Below are positions 5,861 through 12,711 of a stretch of 19,697 bases of DNA, piece by piece (position 1 is the first letter of the stretch; each line of letters starts with the position of its first letter). The notes below the pieces were generated by a model. The model was not told where the DNA came from, searched no databases, and saw only the letters and a list, made by a program, of their open reading frames with translations. A program made the position numbers and the translations under genes. Source of the DNA: Spirochaetaceae bacterium (GTDB taxonomy: Bacteria > Spirochaetota > Spirochaetia > Treponematales > Breznakiellaceae); assembly GCA_031257135.1 (NCBI GenBank), contig JAIRPH010000115.1:1-19697 (forward strand), read 5' to 3'.

Positions 5861-7281
5861 GGAAACAGTATACTCCCAAAAGAGGGTAAATTCCATAGCT
5901 TTCCGGCTTCAAAATGGATTTTTTCCAAAAATTGCGGCCGCGGCGCGCCCTGATATTCCGAAACAGCCAGCTCCGCGAAACGAGTTATCAGCCACGCGGT
6001 CGCTTCTATCCATTCGGCGTTTTTCAAGCCCCCCGGTTGGCTACCGGAATATATCGCCCCATAGAGAGGATACTTCGCAGGATAATCAGAATAATTGAGC
6101 GGACCTGCGCCCGGAACCGTAACCAGCGCGGCTAAAGACGATTGAAGCGTCCTGACAACCGGACGATACCGCCCGTCTCGGCTCCGGGGATCGGAAATCT
6201 TATCGGAAACCAAAAAAAGCGTAGGCGCTTCAGTCCGGGGGACTCGTTCCAGTCCGGACATTCTTTTAGGGATTAGGTCTAAAACCTTTTCGGCGATGCC
6301 GGACCACAGATTCCTAAACCACTGAACCGCCTCTTCAGGAGGGTCCGGCGGAGGACGCCGCTCAACCTGATACACCGACAATAAAGGACTCTCTACCGCA
6401 ATAAACCCTTTCAGTTGAGGATTGCTCTTGAGCAGTTCAGCGGATTCTCCAATGAATACAACCGCGGAGCCGCCGAAATCATAGCCCGTAAGAAATACGG
6501 TGTTTTTATCCGTACTGGGAAGCTCAAGGCTTTCCCGGATATAGGCAAGCAAAAACAGAATATCTTCCGTTCTTTCGCCCTCAAAGGTTCGTCCAAACCC
6601 ATTGGCTCCCTCAAAGGCGGTTCCCATACCGAAGGCTCTGATTACGCGAATCAGCGTTCCGGGAGAAACGCCGTAGGTTTTTCCGCCTTCGCCTACCGCG
6701 GGAACGTCGAAATTCCTGCGGGAATAGGTAATTACCGTAAAGCCCTGAGCTTCCAAAGCCGTACAGACCGTATCTATAGCCGCAACCGAACCGAGTATCG
6801 GCGGAACTACCATCATAAGCGGACGGTTTTCCGAGCCGGTAGAAGGTCCGTATATACGCAGAAAAAACTCGGCGTTCCGGGCTTCATGCTTTACGGTTAC
6901 GGTAGTAATCCCTTCAGTACGCAACGCGGCGGGGATAGCCGGCGCAAACATCAAGGCTGTCCCCAGAGCTATGCCGGATAAACAAAACAGAATAACCGTA
7001 TGTATCGGTCCGAAACACAGAACCGTATCCTGCCGTTCCCGTTTCACCATGGCTACAAGCCCCGGAACCGCATGAATGTTCAGGATAATCACCATCAGCA
7101 GGAGCGGGAGACATTCAGGACGAAAACCGTATACCGGAAATAAGGCAACAATGCTCGCTAAGGCAAACACTGGAAACAAGGTCAAGCCGTCCAATGACTG
7201 CAACTCTTTCACAAAGGGCCGAATCAAGGGTACGAAAACAAGGATGCCGATAAATAATTCTAAGATTCGTATTTCCTGCAT
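5857..7281 (-). CDS. Membrane-anchored alpha/beta-hydrolase-like protein, probably degenerate
   Basis: A 474-aa protein. Residues 5-24, 32-51, 56-76 and 90-115 form three or four membrane segments, then a soluble domain follows. In that domain VFLTGYDFGGSA (262-273) has the small-x-nucleophile-x-small-small pattern of an alpha/beta-hydrolase nucleophile elbow, but the nucleophile position is Asp268. APTLFLVSDK fits the late beta strand. VTVPGAGPLNYSDYP sits where hydrolases carry the catalytic His in a G-x-G-H-x-x-F/Y-S-D motif; here that position is Pro. The triad therefore looks incomplete. It overlaps the next gene by 4 bp and lies 24 bp after the precorrin-2 dehydrogenase gene. Substrate unknown; the fold assignment is inference from motifs. 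Confidence 0.6.
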   Translation of the reverse strand: MQEIRILELFIGILVFVPLIRPFVKELQSLDGLTLFPVFALASIVALFPVYGFRPECLPLLLMVIILNIHAVPGLVAMVKRERQDTVLCFGPIHTVILFCLSGIALGTALMFAPAIPAALRTEGITTVTVKHEARNAEFFLRIYGPSTGSENRPLMMVVPPILGSVAAIDTVCTALEAQGFTVITYSRRNFDVPAVGEGGKTYGVSPGTLIRVIRAFGMGTAFEGANGFGRTFEGERTEDILFLLAYIRESLELPSTDKNTVFLTGYDFGGSAVVFIGESAELLKSNPQLKGFIAVESPLLSVYQVERRPPPDPPEEAVQWFRNLWSGIAEKVLDLIPKRMSGLERVPRTEAPTLFLVSDKISDPRSRDGRYRPVVRTLQSSLAALVTVPGAGPLNYSDYPAKYPLYGAIYSGSQPGGLKNAEWIEATAWLITRFAELAVSEYQGAPRPQFLEKIHFEAGKLWNLPSFGSILFP

Positions 7282-7305
7282 GGTTACGGCGTAATAGTAC
7301 CTTTT

Positions 7306-7875
7306 TCACGGGACAATGTCTACCGCTTGATCTATGATGGCATCCAAGCGGAGCGTTTTTTCATGGGTATCGGCGCAGGCTTTGAGCCGATTGCGCTCGG
7401 CTTTGAGGGTTTCCAGAGCTTCCCCTAAGTCAGGAGACCAGAGGGTTTCCAGACGCTTCCGAAGCCGCGCCGCCAGCCGAGGGCATCCGCCGGAAGTAGA
7501 AATCCCCGCTACTAATTCCCCTCGGCGGACGACCGCGGGAAAAAAGAAGGTACACAACTCAGGCGCGTCCGCGAGATTGACCGGAATCCCCAGGGACTTT
7601 GCGTCTTCTGAAAGCCGCCGGCTGATCTTCGGCTTATTGACAGCCCCAATGACCAAAACCGCGCCGGTTAAATCTTCAGGACCGCTATAAGTCCGTTCCG
7701 CAAGGATCGCGGGCGGACTCAATGCCCGGACTTCATCCGACGGCGACGGGTCCAGCACGGTAATATCCGCCCCGAAATCGAGGAGGGTTTTGACTTTTCG
7801 AGCCGCTACCGGTCCGCCGCCGACAACTACGCACCGCCGTCCGGTAAGGTCGATGAAAAGCGGGAAATACGCCAT
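7306..7875 (-). CDS. Precorrin-2 dehydrogenase (siroheme synthase N-terminal domain)
   Basis: A 189-aa NAD-dependent dehydrogenase converting precorrin-2 to sirohydrochlorin for siroheme or cobalamin synthesis; it may also chelate iron or cobalt. The family's opening is clear: MAYFPLFIDLTGRRCVVVGG then GPVAARKVK (NAD-binding GGGxVAxRK, residues 19-28). VIGAVNKPKISRRLSEDAK follows, then VNLADAPELCTFFFPAVVRRG and GISTSGGCPRLAARLRKRLE. It is the stand-alone Met8/SirC-like form, without the CysG methyltransferase half. The start is ATG 7873-7875, 1 bp after the JAMM gene's stop; a TTG five codons earlier is the only alternative. No other tetrapyrrole gene is in the window. Confidence 0.9.
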   Translation of the reverse strand: MAYFPLFIDLTGRRCVVVGGGPVAARKVKTLLDFGADITVLDPSPSDEVRALSPPAILAERTYSGPEDLTGAVLVIGAVNKPKISRRLSEDAKSLGIPVNLADAPELCTFFFPAVVRRGELVAGISTSGGCPRLAARLRKRLETLWSPDLGEALETLKAERNRLKACADTHEKTLRLDAIIDQAVDIVP

Positions 7876-7876
7876 A

Positions 7877-8290
7877 TTACAACGATACAACCTCTTCCGA
7901 AACCGCGCCTTCCCGGATTCGGAAACTTTTAATTACCGGCGCGGATTCCAGCAGAGAAACGATGACATAACTCAAGTCCGGATCGAACGCGAGCCGAATA
8001 TCTTCCGGTGACGGATAAGCCGGCGCAGTAGGATGACTGTGAAAAGACCCGATCAACATCCAGCCGTTCTTCCGCATATCCTTGACCGCAATAACCTGTT
8101 CCGCCGGAAGCAGAGAAAAGTGAACCGGGCTTTCATCGGCGTTTGTGAGACAATAAGCCTGCCGCACCATTTTTCTTTCTCCCCGGATTTCCCCGGCTAG
8201 GAGTCCGCAGGCTTCATTGGGAAGCGATTGACCGGCGTAGCGTATCATAGCTTCCCGCGGTTTTTCTGATAGGATTAGTATATTCTCCAT
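7877..8290 (-). CDS. JAMM/MPN-domain metalloprotease (M67 family, Mec-like)
   Basis: A 137-aa single-domain zinc isopeptidase-type protein. The JAMM motif is complete: Glu26 in LPNEACGLL, then SFHSHPTAPAYPSPED giving His84, His86, Ser94 and Asp97 at the canonical spacing. Stand-alone bacterial members (Mec of Mycobacterium and relatives) trim ubiquitin-like sulfur-carrier proteins and are often near cysteine, thiamin or molybdopterin genes. Here the only related neighbour is precorrin-2 dehydrogenase, whose product siroheme is the cofactor of sulfite reductase, so a sulfur role is plausible but not shown. It is first in the ten-gene minus-strand run. No good SD precedes the ATG; a weak promoter (TTTACG with CATAAA, about 8296-8325) may lie in the 67-bp gap. 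Confidence 0.88.
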   Translation of the reverse strand: MENILILSEKPREAMIRYAGQSLPNEACGLLAGEIRGERKMVRQAYCLTNADESPVHFSLLPAEQVIAVKDMRKNGWMLIGSFHSHPTAPAYPSPEDIRLAFDPDLSYVIVSLLESAPVIKSFRIREGAVSEEVVSL

Positions 8291-8357
8291 AACAACGGTT
8301 TTATGCAGTAAGAGAATGGTAACCGTAAACGGCAGTTCGCAACCTATCAGGATAGCG

Positions 8358-8726
8358 TTACAGCGGTTTCCTATTTTGCTTATCCTGTATCTCTAACAGG
8401 AGGGCTATCTGTTTTAAGATATACTCCTGAAACTCAGGCGCAAGTTCCCTATAGAGGCTTACCAGCTTAGTGAACTCTTCGTCCGGGTTTTGACAGAACA
8501 TCTCTCCTTCTCCGGTTTTGAGCCACTCCGAGCTAACCTTGAAAGAAGAACTAATTAATTTAATAAGCCGGGCGTTGACCTTTCGTTTTTCTACTTCTAC
8601 TCCCGCAAGGTATCCGCTGGAAAGGGAAATCACCCGGGAAAATTGCACTTGAGAAAGACGAAGCGCTTCTCGGACCTGTTTAACCCGATGGTTTATAGTT
8701 ATGGGTGTTAAAGCGTTACTTTTCAT
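8358..8726 (-). CDS. XRE-family helix-turn-helix regulator
   Basis: A 122-aa DNA-binding protein. Residues 11-66 form a lambda-repressor-like HTH: VKQVREALRLSQVQFSRVI then LSSGYLAGVEVEKRKVNARL. It continues with FKVSSEWLKTGEGEMF, the linker typical of phage-repressor-like XRE proteins. The C-terminal 40 residues (YRELAPEFQEYILKQIALLL) are predicted helical, perhaps for dimerisation, with no metal or ligand motif. The start is the ATG at 8724-8726, only 8 bases after a good -10 element, so the mRNA may be nearly leaderless. It is 67 bp upstream of the JAMM gene on the same strand; it could control that operon or itself. Confidence 0.85.
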   Translation of the reverse strand: MKSNALTPITINHRVKQVREALRLSQVQFSRVISLSSGYLAGVEVEKRKVNARLIKLISSSFKVSSEWLKTGEGEMFCQNPDEEFTKLVSLYRELAPEFQEYILKQIALLLEIQDKQNRKPL

Positions 8727-8734
8727 TGTTTCTC

Positions 8735-8763
8735 ATAATATCAGAAAAATATAATTTAAGCAA
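8735..8763 (-). promoter_or_regulatory. Sigma-70-type promoter for the XRE gene
   Basis: On the minus strand TTGCTT (8758-8763) and TATTAT (8735-8740, preceded by TGA) are separated by exactly 17 bp in very AT-rich DNA. Standard geometry puts the start of transcription near 8728, about 2 nt before the ATG. The stretch 8741-8840 upstream holds no gene and is AT-rich. Confidence 0.65.
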
Positions 8764-8848
8764 GATTATTTTTTTCAATAACGTCTTTTAATAATTATAG
8801 GATTTAACTTACTTAGTAATATAAAAAAACAGCAAATATACTCTGATA

Positions 8849-8888
8849 CAAGAAACAGGAACAAAGACGCGTCAGTTCCTGTTTCTTG
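8849..8888 (-). terminator. Strong stem-loop after the coiled-coil gene
   Basis: CAAGAAACAGGAAC at 8849-8862 and its exact complement GTTCCTGTTTCTTG at 8875-8888 form a perfect 14-bp stem with a 12-base loop, starting 8 nt past the stop codon at 8897. On the minus strand a run of seven T lies about 20 nt further on (8823-8829) rather than directly after the stem, so it may be a terminator with a distal T-tract or an mRNA 3'-end stabiliser. Confidence 0.65.
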
Positions 8889-8896
8889 AAGCGATG

Positions 8897-10624
8897 TTAT
8901 TGAGTTCCCAGCAGTCTTCTAACGGCTTCGTTGGTCTGGCGGAGCTGATCTACCATGAGATTTAGATTCGCATTCTGGGTACGCAGGTCTCCGACCGTCT
9001 GCTGGAGATTCGTATTCTGATTACGCAGATCGCTGATAATATTCTCTCTGGCGTTTATGGTCTGTTGCAGATTCGCGGTTTGAGTACGCAGATCGCTGAT
9101 GGCGTTGTCTCTGGCATTGACGCTCTGCTGGAGATTCGTGGTCTGGGCGCGCAGGTCTCCGATGGTACTATCTCTGACGGCAACCGCCTGTTGGAGACTC
9201 GCGGTCTGACTGCGTAAATCATTGAGCGTCCCGTCGTGGGCGTTGATATTCTGCTGGAGATTCGCGCTTTGGGTACGCATATCGCTGAGCGTCTGCTGAA
9301 GGTTTGCGTTCTGAGTACGCAATTCCGTAACCGTCTGCTGGAGGTTTGCGTTCTGAGCGCGCAAGTCGTTAATAGTACCGTCTCTAACGCCGATGTTTTG
9401 CTGAACCGTAAGGCTTTGATTGCGTAAATCATTGGCGGACTGCTGGAGATTGCCGTTCTGAGTACGCAGTTCCGCGGCGGTATGCTGGAGATTCGTATTC
9501 TGGACGCGCAGGTCGTTAATAGCGCTCTCTCTGGCGGAAAGGGTCTGTTTGAGGCTTTCATTTTGAGCTATGAAATCTCTAATGGTGTTCTCGTGCGCGG
9601 TTATAACCTGCTGAAGATTCGCGTTTTGCGTTCTCAAGGTATTGGCGGTATTGGCGGTTTGCTGGAGATTCGCAGATTGCGTTCTCAAAGCGGTAATCGT
9701 CTGCTGGTGATTGGCGTTTTGCGTTCTAAGCGCGGTAACCTGCTGTTGCAAAGCCGTATTTTGAGATCGCAGTGTTGTAACTGACTGCTGTAAACTTGCG
9801 TTTTGCGTTCTGAGCGCGGTTGCTCCTTCTTCAGAATCCGCCGTCCCCGCGGATTGAGATTGTCCTGCAAAGTCAAGAATAGTCCGTTCCCGATCCGCTA
9901 GGGTTTGTTCTAAGGCTTCATTCTGCGCTTTTAAATCCGCGATGATCTCTCCGTATTCTCTGCGTATCGTCTCTGCCTGAGTTTGATCGGAAGACATGAA
10001 AAACGGCTCTCCCAGGGCTTCCGGGAACGGCGGCTGAGACAATGAGGTTTCTCTAAAAAGTATATCCGAAACTACCGTAGAAACGGCGTTAAGAGAAGCA
10101 AGATAGAATTCCTTCCGGGACTGGACAAGACGGGACTGCTGAAACGAAGGGGTATCGAGAAATTCCCGCATTGTCTGTAAGGTTGCCGCGGCTTCGGTTA
10201 ATCTCCCTTCCTGAACTTGGATGCTTACGGCGGTATAAAAACTTTTCAGTTCTTCTTCAATCATTGCCGACTGTTCCAATTCGCCGGCGGACTCATCCCG
10301 GCGGATGCTGAATCCGTCTCCGCCGGCGGATAAGACGGATAACGATTCCTCCTGCGTCTCCGTGGAAAACAGTAAAAATACGCCTCCCCCTAACAAGAGC
10401 AGAGCGAAAAAATTAACCAGCAACGGAAACAGGATGCCCCGTTTCTTGGCTTTTATGTTCAGATCATCCGGACCGGGCGTGAATCGGGGTTGAGCGGCGA
10501 TCTCGTCGATTTCAGTGAGAATGTCTTTCTGTTCCGCTTCGGAAAGCCCGGAGGATGTATCGAATAGGAACATAGGTTCCGGCGTATCGTCGTCATCATC
10601 GTTATACAGTTTCTTGATTGCCAT
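8897..10624 (-). CDS. Single-pass membrane protein with long repeat-built coiled coil
   Basis: A 575-aa protein of unknown function. Residues 1-63 are an acidic, presumably cytoplasmic tail (a run of five Asp at 9-13) ending in KAKKRG. Residues 64-87 form one membrane span. Residues 90-230 are a helical linker. Residues 231-251 hold one diverged repeat (LKAQNEALEQTLADRERTIL). Residues 271-560 are 17 units of LRTQNANLQQ type: nine of 14 residues, seven of 21 and one of 17. Leu falls on heptad d and Asn alternates with Val/Ile on a, the pattern of parallel dimeric coiled coils. Positive-inside charge puts the coil in the periplasm. The gene starts 10 bp after the topoisomerase stop, with SD AGGAG, so the two are likely cotranscribed. 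Confidence 0.8.
   Translation of the reverse strand: MAIKKLYNDDDDDTPEPMFLFDTSSGLSEAEQKDILTEIDEIAAQPRFTPGPDDLNIKAKKRGILFPLLVNFFALLLLGGGVFLLFSTETQEESLSVLSAGGDGFSIRRDESAGELEQSAMIEEELKSFYTAVSIQVQEGRLTEAAATLQTMREFLDTPSFQQSRLVQSRKEFYLASLNAVSTVVSDILFRETSLSQPPFPEALGEPFFMSSDQTQAETIRREYGEIIADLKAQNEALEQTLADRERTILDFAGQSQSAGTADSEEGATALRTQNASLQQSVTTLRSQNTALQQQVTALRTQNANHQQTITALRTQSANLQQTANTANTLRTQNANLQQVITAHENTIRDFIAQNESLKQTLSARESAINDLRVQNTNLQHTAAELRTQNGNLQQSANDLRNQSLTVQQNIGVRDGTINDLRAQNANLQQTVTELRTQNANLQQTLSDMRTQSANLQQNINAHDGTLNDLRSQTASLQQAVAVRDSTIGDLRAQTTNLQQSVNARDNAISDLRTQTANLQQTINARENIISDLRNQNTNLQQTVGDLRTQNANLNLMVDQLRQTNEAVRRLLGTQ
8945..9814 (-). repeat. Coding tandem repeats, 42-bp and 63-bp units
   Basis: DNA encoding the 17 LRTQNANLQQ-type units. 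Units differ by 42, 63 or (once) 51 bp, so unit boundaries stay on the heptad except at the 51-bp one, near residues 313-329. Units are similar but not identical at the DNA level, unlike a recently amplified or hypervariable tract. The high similarity between units would still allow recombination and length change. Confidence 0.75.
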
Positions 10625-10633
10625 GCTATGCTC

Positions 10634-12553
10634 CTAGACGAGTTCTATCCGGTCTATCTCCCGATCCGCAACGCGCAGACCTCCGGCTTTGAGTCCGCGG
10701 ACGCTGAAATCCTGAGCATTAAACGTTTCCTTGCCGATTTTAATCCGAGGCTTAGGCGTGTAATACGCAGTAAACGAGAACTCCCGCCGGGTATCCACAT
10801 GAAGCACCGACGAGCCTTCGGGAACTAAGGAATAGTCTTTGTTCATGATCCACCCTTCGATGACACACCGTTTGACGCAAGGATAGCCGGTTTCCGCTTC
10901 CTTATATATAATAGTAAACACGAGCGCGGAGACCGCTTCTTTATCCGCCACGCCGATCCACCACGCTCCGGGACCAATAAAGGTTTTTTCGCTTATATCC
11001 GTCACCGAATAGGTTCCGTTATTACGGATCGCGAGAATCCGGTCGAACGGAGAAACTTCGGCTATTACTTCGCCGGCGACGCCGGTTCCAAGATACCCGG
11101 TACTTGAATCGTACTTGAGCTGAATATCTTTTTTGACGACCTCTTTTACCGCGACTTTCTCGAACGCGCCTACCGGCGTCTTGCGGATGCCTCGGCCCAG
11201 CTCCTCGTTTGCCTTTACGGTATCAATAATACTGTCCAGAAACGCGATTCCGTAGGCGGTGATGTTTTTGAGATGTCCGTTTATCTCTTTTATCCGGGCT
11301 TGAATTTCCTTCATGTCCGCCTTAGCTTTCGAGATGTCGTAGAGAGACAGCCGCCGGATAGGAATCTTTAAGAGATGTTCTATATCGTCTTGAGCGACCT
11401 CTTGGGAGCCTATCGCTTTGCGGTAGGGGATAAAACCGTTAATAACGGCTTTTTCAACCGCTTCAGCGGTTTTCATCTTTTCTATGACCTTGTACAGCCC
11501 TTCTTCAATGAAAATCCGCTCTAACGTGCGGAAGCGGAGTTTGCGCTGTTGTTCTGTCTTCTCTAATTCCAGCTCTTTGGTCAGCAGATCGATCAGTTGC
11601 CGGGCGTGACGCTGAATGACTTCGGTAACGCTCATTACTACCGGAAGATTGCCGTCGATTACCAGAAGGTTCACCGAGATAGACTGCTCACATTCGGTAA
11701 AGGCAAACAGCGCGTCTATCGTTTCCTGCGCGTATACGCCTCTGGCGAGGCGTATCTCAATTTCTACCTTTTCAGTGGTAAAATCGTTGATGGACTGAAT
11801 CTTGATGCGTCCCGCTTTCGCCGCGGTTTCTACGCTGTTAATCAGACTTTCTGTAGTGGACCCGAAAGGCAGTTCCCGAATCACGATGCGTTTCGGATCG
11901 GAGGCGTCCAGCTTCGCTCTAACCAGAACTCTTCCGTTGCCGTCTTTGTATTCCGATACGTCCACTAGCCCGCCGGTAGGGAAGTCAGGATAGAGCTTGA
12001 ACGGTTTTCCTTCGAGACAGGCTTTCTCCGCTTCCAGCACTTCCAGAATGTTATGGGGCAGTATCTTTGTTGACATACCTACCGCGATGCCTTCCGCGCC
12101 CATCACGAGTACCGCCGGGATTTTTGCGGGGAAAACCACAGGTTCTCTGTTGCGTCCGTCGTAGGAATCCGCCATAACCGTAAGTTTTGGGTTATAAAAT
12201 ATATCTTTTGCCAGCGGAGTCGCCCGACATTCGATGTACCGAGCCGCCGCCGCTTCGTCGCCGGTAAAAATATTGCCGAAATTTCCCTGCCGGTCGATGA
12301 AAAACGCTTTGTTTGCCAACACCACAAGAGCCGATCCAATCGAAGCGTCTCCGTGAGGGTGATATTTCATACAGTGTCCCACCACATTGGCGACTTTATG
12401 AAACTTCCCGTCGTCCATTTCAAAAAGAGAGTGCAAAATCCGCCGCTGTACCGGTTTAAGTCCGTCTTCAAGATCAGGGATAGCCCGATCCTTGATAACA
12501 TAAGAAGCGTACTCAAGAAAATTTCTGTCGAACAGATTTTTTATGTATGCCAT
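10634..12553 (-). CDS. Short DNA gyrase/topoisomerase IV subunit A (GyrA/ParC type)
   Basis: A 639-aa type IIA topoisomerase breakage-reunion subunit. Features from the N-terminus: FLEYASYVIKDRAIPDLEDG, then KPVQRRILHSLFEMDDGKFHK, the helix-4 region KYHPHGDASIGSAL (63-76), catalytic Tyr106 in AARYIECR, and the IPAVLVMGAEGIAVGMST block. It is shorter than GyrA (over 800 aa) and ParC (about 750): the C-terminal pinwheel is reduced and the GyrA box is not visible, so decatenation rather than supercoiling is more likely. The start is ATG 12551-12553, giving the canonical MAYIKNLF-type opening; an upstream start 13 codons earlier adds only hydrophobic residues. No ParE/GyrB partner is in the window. 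I leave the symbol blank because gyrA/parC naming is ambiguous for this group. Confidence 0.88.
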   Translation of the reverse strand: MAYIKNLFDRNFLEYASYVIKDRAIPDLEDGLKPVQRRILHSLFEMDDGKFHKVANVVGHCMKYHPHGDASIGSALVVLANKAFFIDRQGNFGNIFTGDEAAAARYIECRATPLAKDIFYNPKLTVMADSYDGRNREPVVFPAKIPAVLVMGAEGIAVGMSTKILPHNILEVLEAEKACLEGKPFKLYPDFPTGGLVDVSEYKDGNGRVLVRAKLDASDPKRIVIRELPFGSTTESLINSVETAAKAGRIKIQSINDFTTEKVEIEIRLARGVYAQETIDALFAFTECEQSISVNLLVIDGNLPVVMSVTEVIQRHARQLIDLLTKELELEKTEQQRKLRFRTLERIFIEEGLYKVIEKMKTAEAVEKAVINGFIPYRKAIGSQEVAQDDIEHLLKIPIRRLSLYDISKAKADMKEIQARIKEINGHLKNITAYGIAFLDSIIDTVKANEELGRGIRKTPVGAFEKVAVKEVVKKDIQLKYDSSTGYLGTGVAGEVIAEVSPFDRILAIRNNGTYSVTDISEKTFIGPGAWWIGVADKEAVSALVFTIIYKEAETGYPCVKRCVIEGWIMNKDYSLVPEGSSVLHVDTRREFSFTAYYTPKPRIKIGKETFNAQDFSVRGLKAGGLRVADREIDRIELV

Positions 12554-12563
12554 AGTATTACCG

Positions 12564-12592
12564 ATTGTATAAGAGAAAAAAAAAATGTACAA
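12564..12592 (-). promoter_or_regulatory. Putative promoter of the topoisomerase subunit gene
   Basis: On the minus strand TTGTAC (12587-12592) and TACAAT (12564-12569) are 17 bp apart with a run of T between. Predicted transcription starts about 4 nt before the ATG at 12553. An overlapping TATACA (12566-12571) gives a 15-bp spacer. No convincing SD is seen before the ATG, in line with a very short leader. Confidence 0.5.
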
Positions 12593-12601
12593 GAGAAAAA
12601 A
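12566..12601. repeat. Direct repeat with 20-bp period in the divergent region
   Basis: TGTATAAGAGAAAAAA begins at 12566 and TGTACAAGAGAAAAAA at 12586, differing at one base in 16. The 20-bp period is about two helical turns, placing both copies on the same face of the DNA. The copies overlap the putative topoisomerase promoter and could be operator half-sites or a local duplication. Confidence 0.55.
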
Positions 12602-12606
12602 TATAA

Positions 12607-12638
12607 AAATAGCGGTAAAAATGACGGCGCCGCTATTT
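12607..12638. repeat. 9-bp inverted repeat in the divergent region
   Basis: AAATAGCGG (12607-12615) and CCGCTATTT (12630-12638) are perfect inverted copies with a 14-base centre. No T-run follows in the way of a terminator, and the right arm overlaps the -35 of the HTH gene's promoter, so it reads better as an operator than a terminator. Confidence 0.5.
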
Positions 12639-12665
12639 ACAAACTTATGCGTAATATAGTATTAT
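12636..12665 (+). promoter_or_regulatory. Putative promoter of the HigA-like gene
   Basis: TTTACA (12636-12641) and TATTAT (12660-12665) are 18 bp apart. Transcription would start near 12672, the first base of the hairpin described next. Confidence 0.5.
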
Positions 12666-12671
12666 ACATAG

Positions 12672-12687
12672 TAGAGCTTTTGCTCTA
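12672..12687 (+). promoter_or_regulatory. Hairpin at the predicted 5' end of the HigA-like mRNA
   Basis: TAGAGC-TTTT-GCTCTA is a 6-bp stem with a 4-base loop. It begins at the predicted transcription start and ends 10 nt before the SD (AAGAGG, 12698-12703). It could protect the 5' end of the mRNA or be the DNA operator of the autoregulated HTH protein. Confidence 0.45.
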
Positions 12688-12711
12688 AAATACATACAAG
12701 AGGTTTCATGG

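Noticed and set aside
5861..5896. An earlier start for the Nif3-like protein.
   Set aside because: It extends 36 bp into the upstream gene; the ATGA overlap at 5857-5860 gives the family-length protein.
9482..9784. Plus-strand ORF of 100 aa opposite the coiled-coil repeats.
   Set aside because: It mirrors the repeat periodicity of the minus-strand gene and has no recognisable domain; repeat-rich genes commonly give such open antisense frames.
8945..9814. Repeat tract as a CRISPR array or non-coding satellite.
   Set aside because: Units are in frame with one long ORF, vary as multiples of 7 residues apart from one break, and have no unique spacers.
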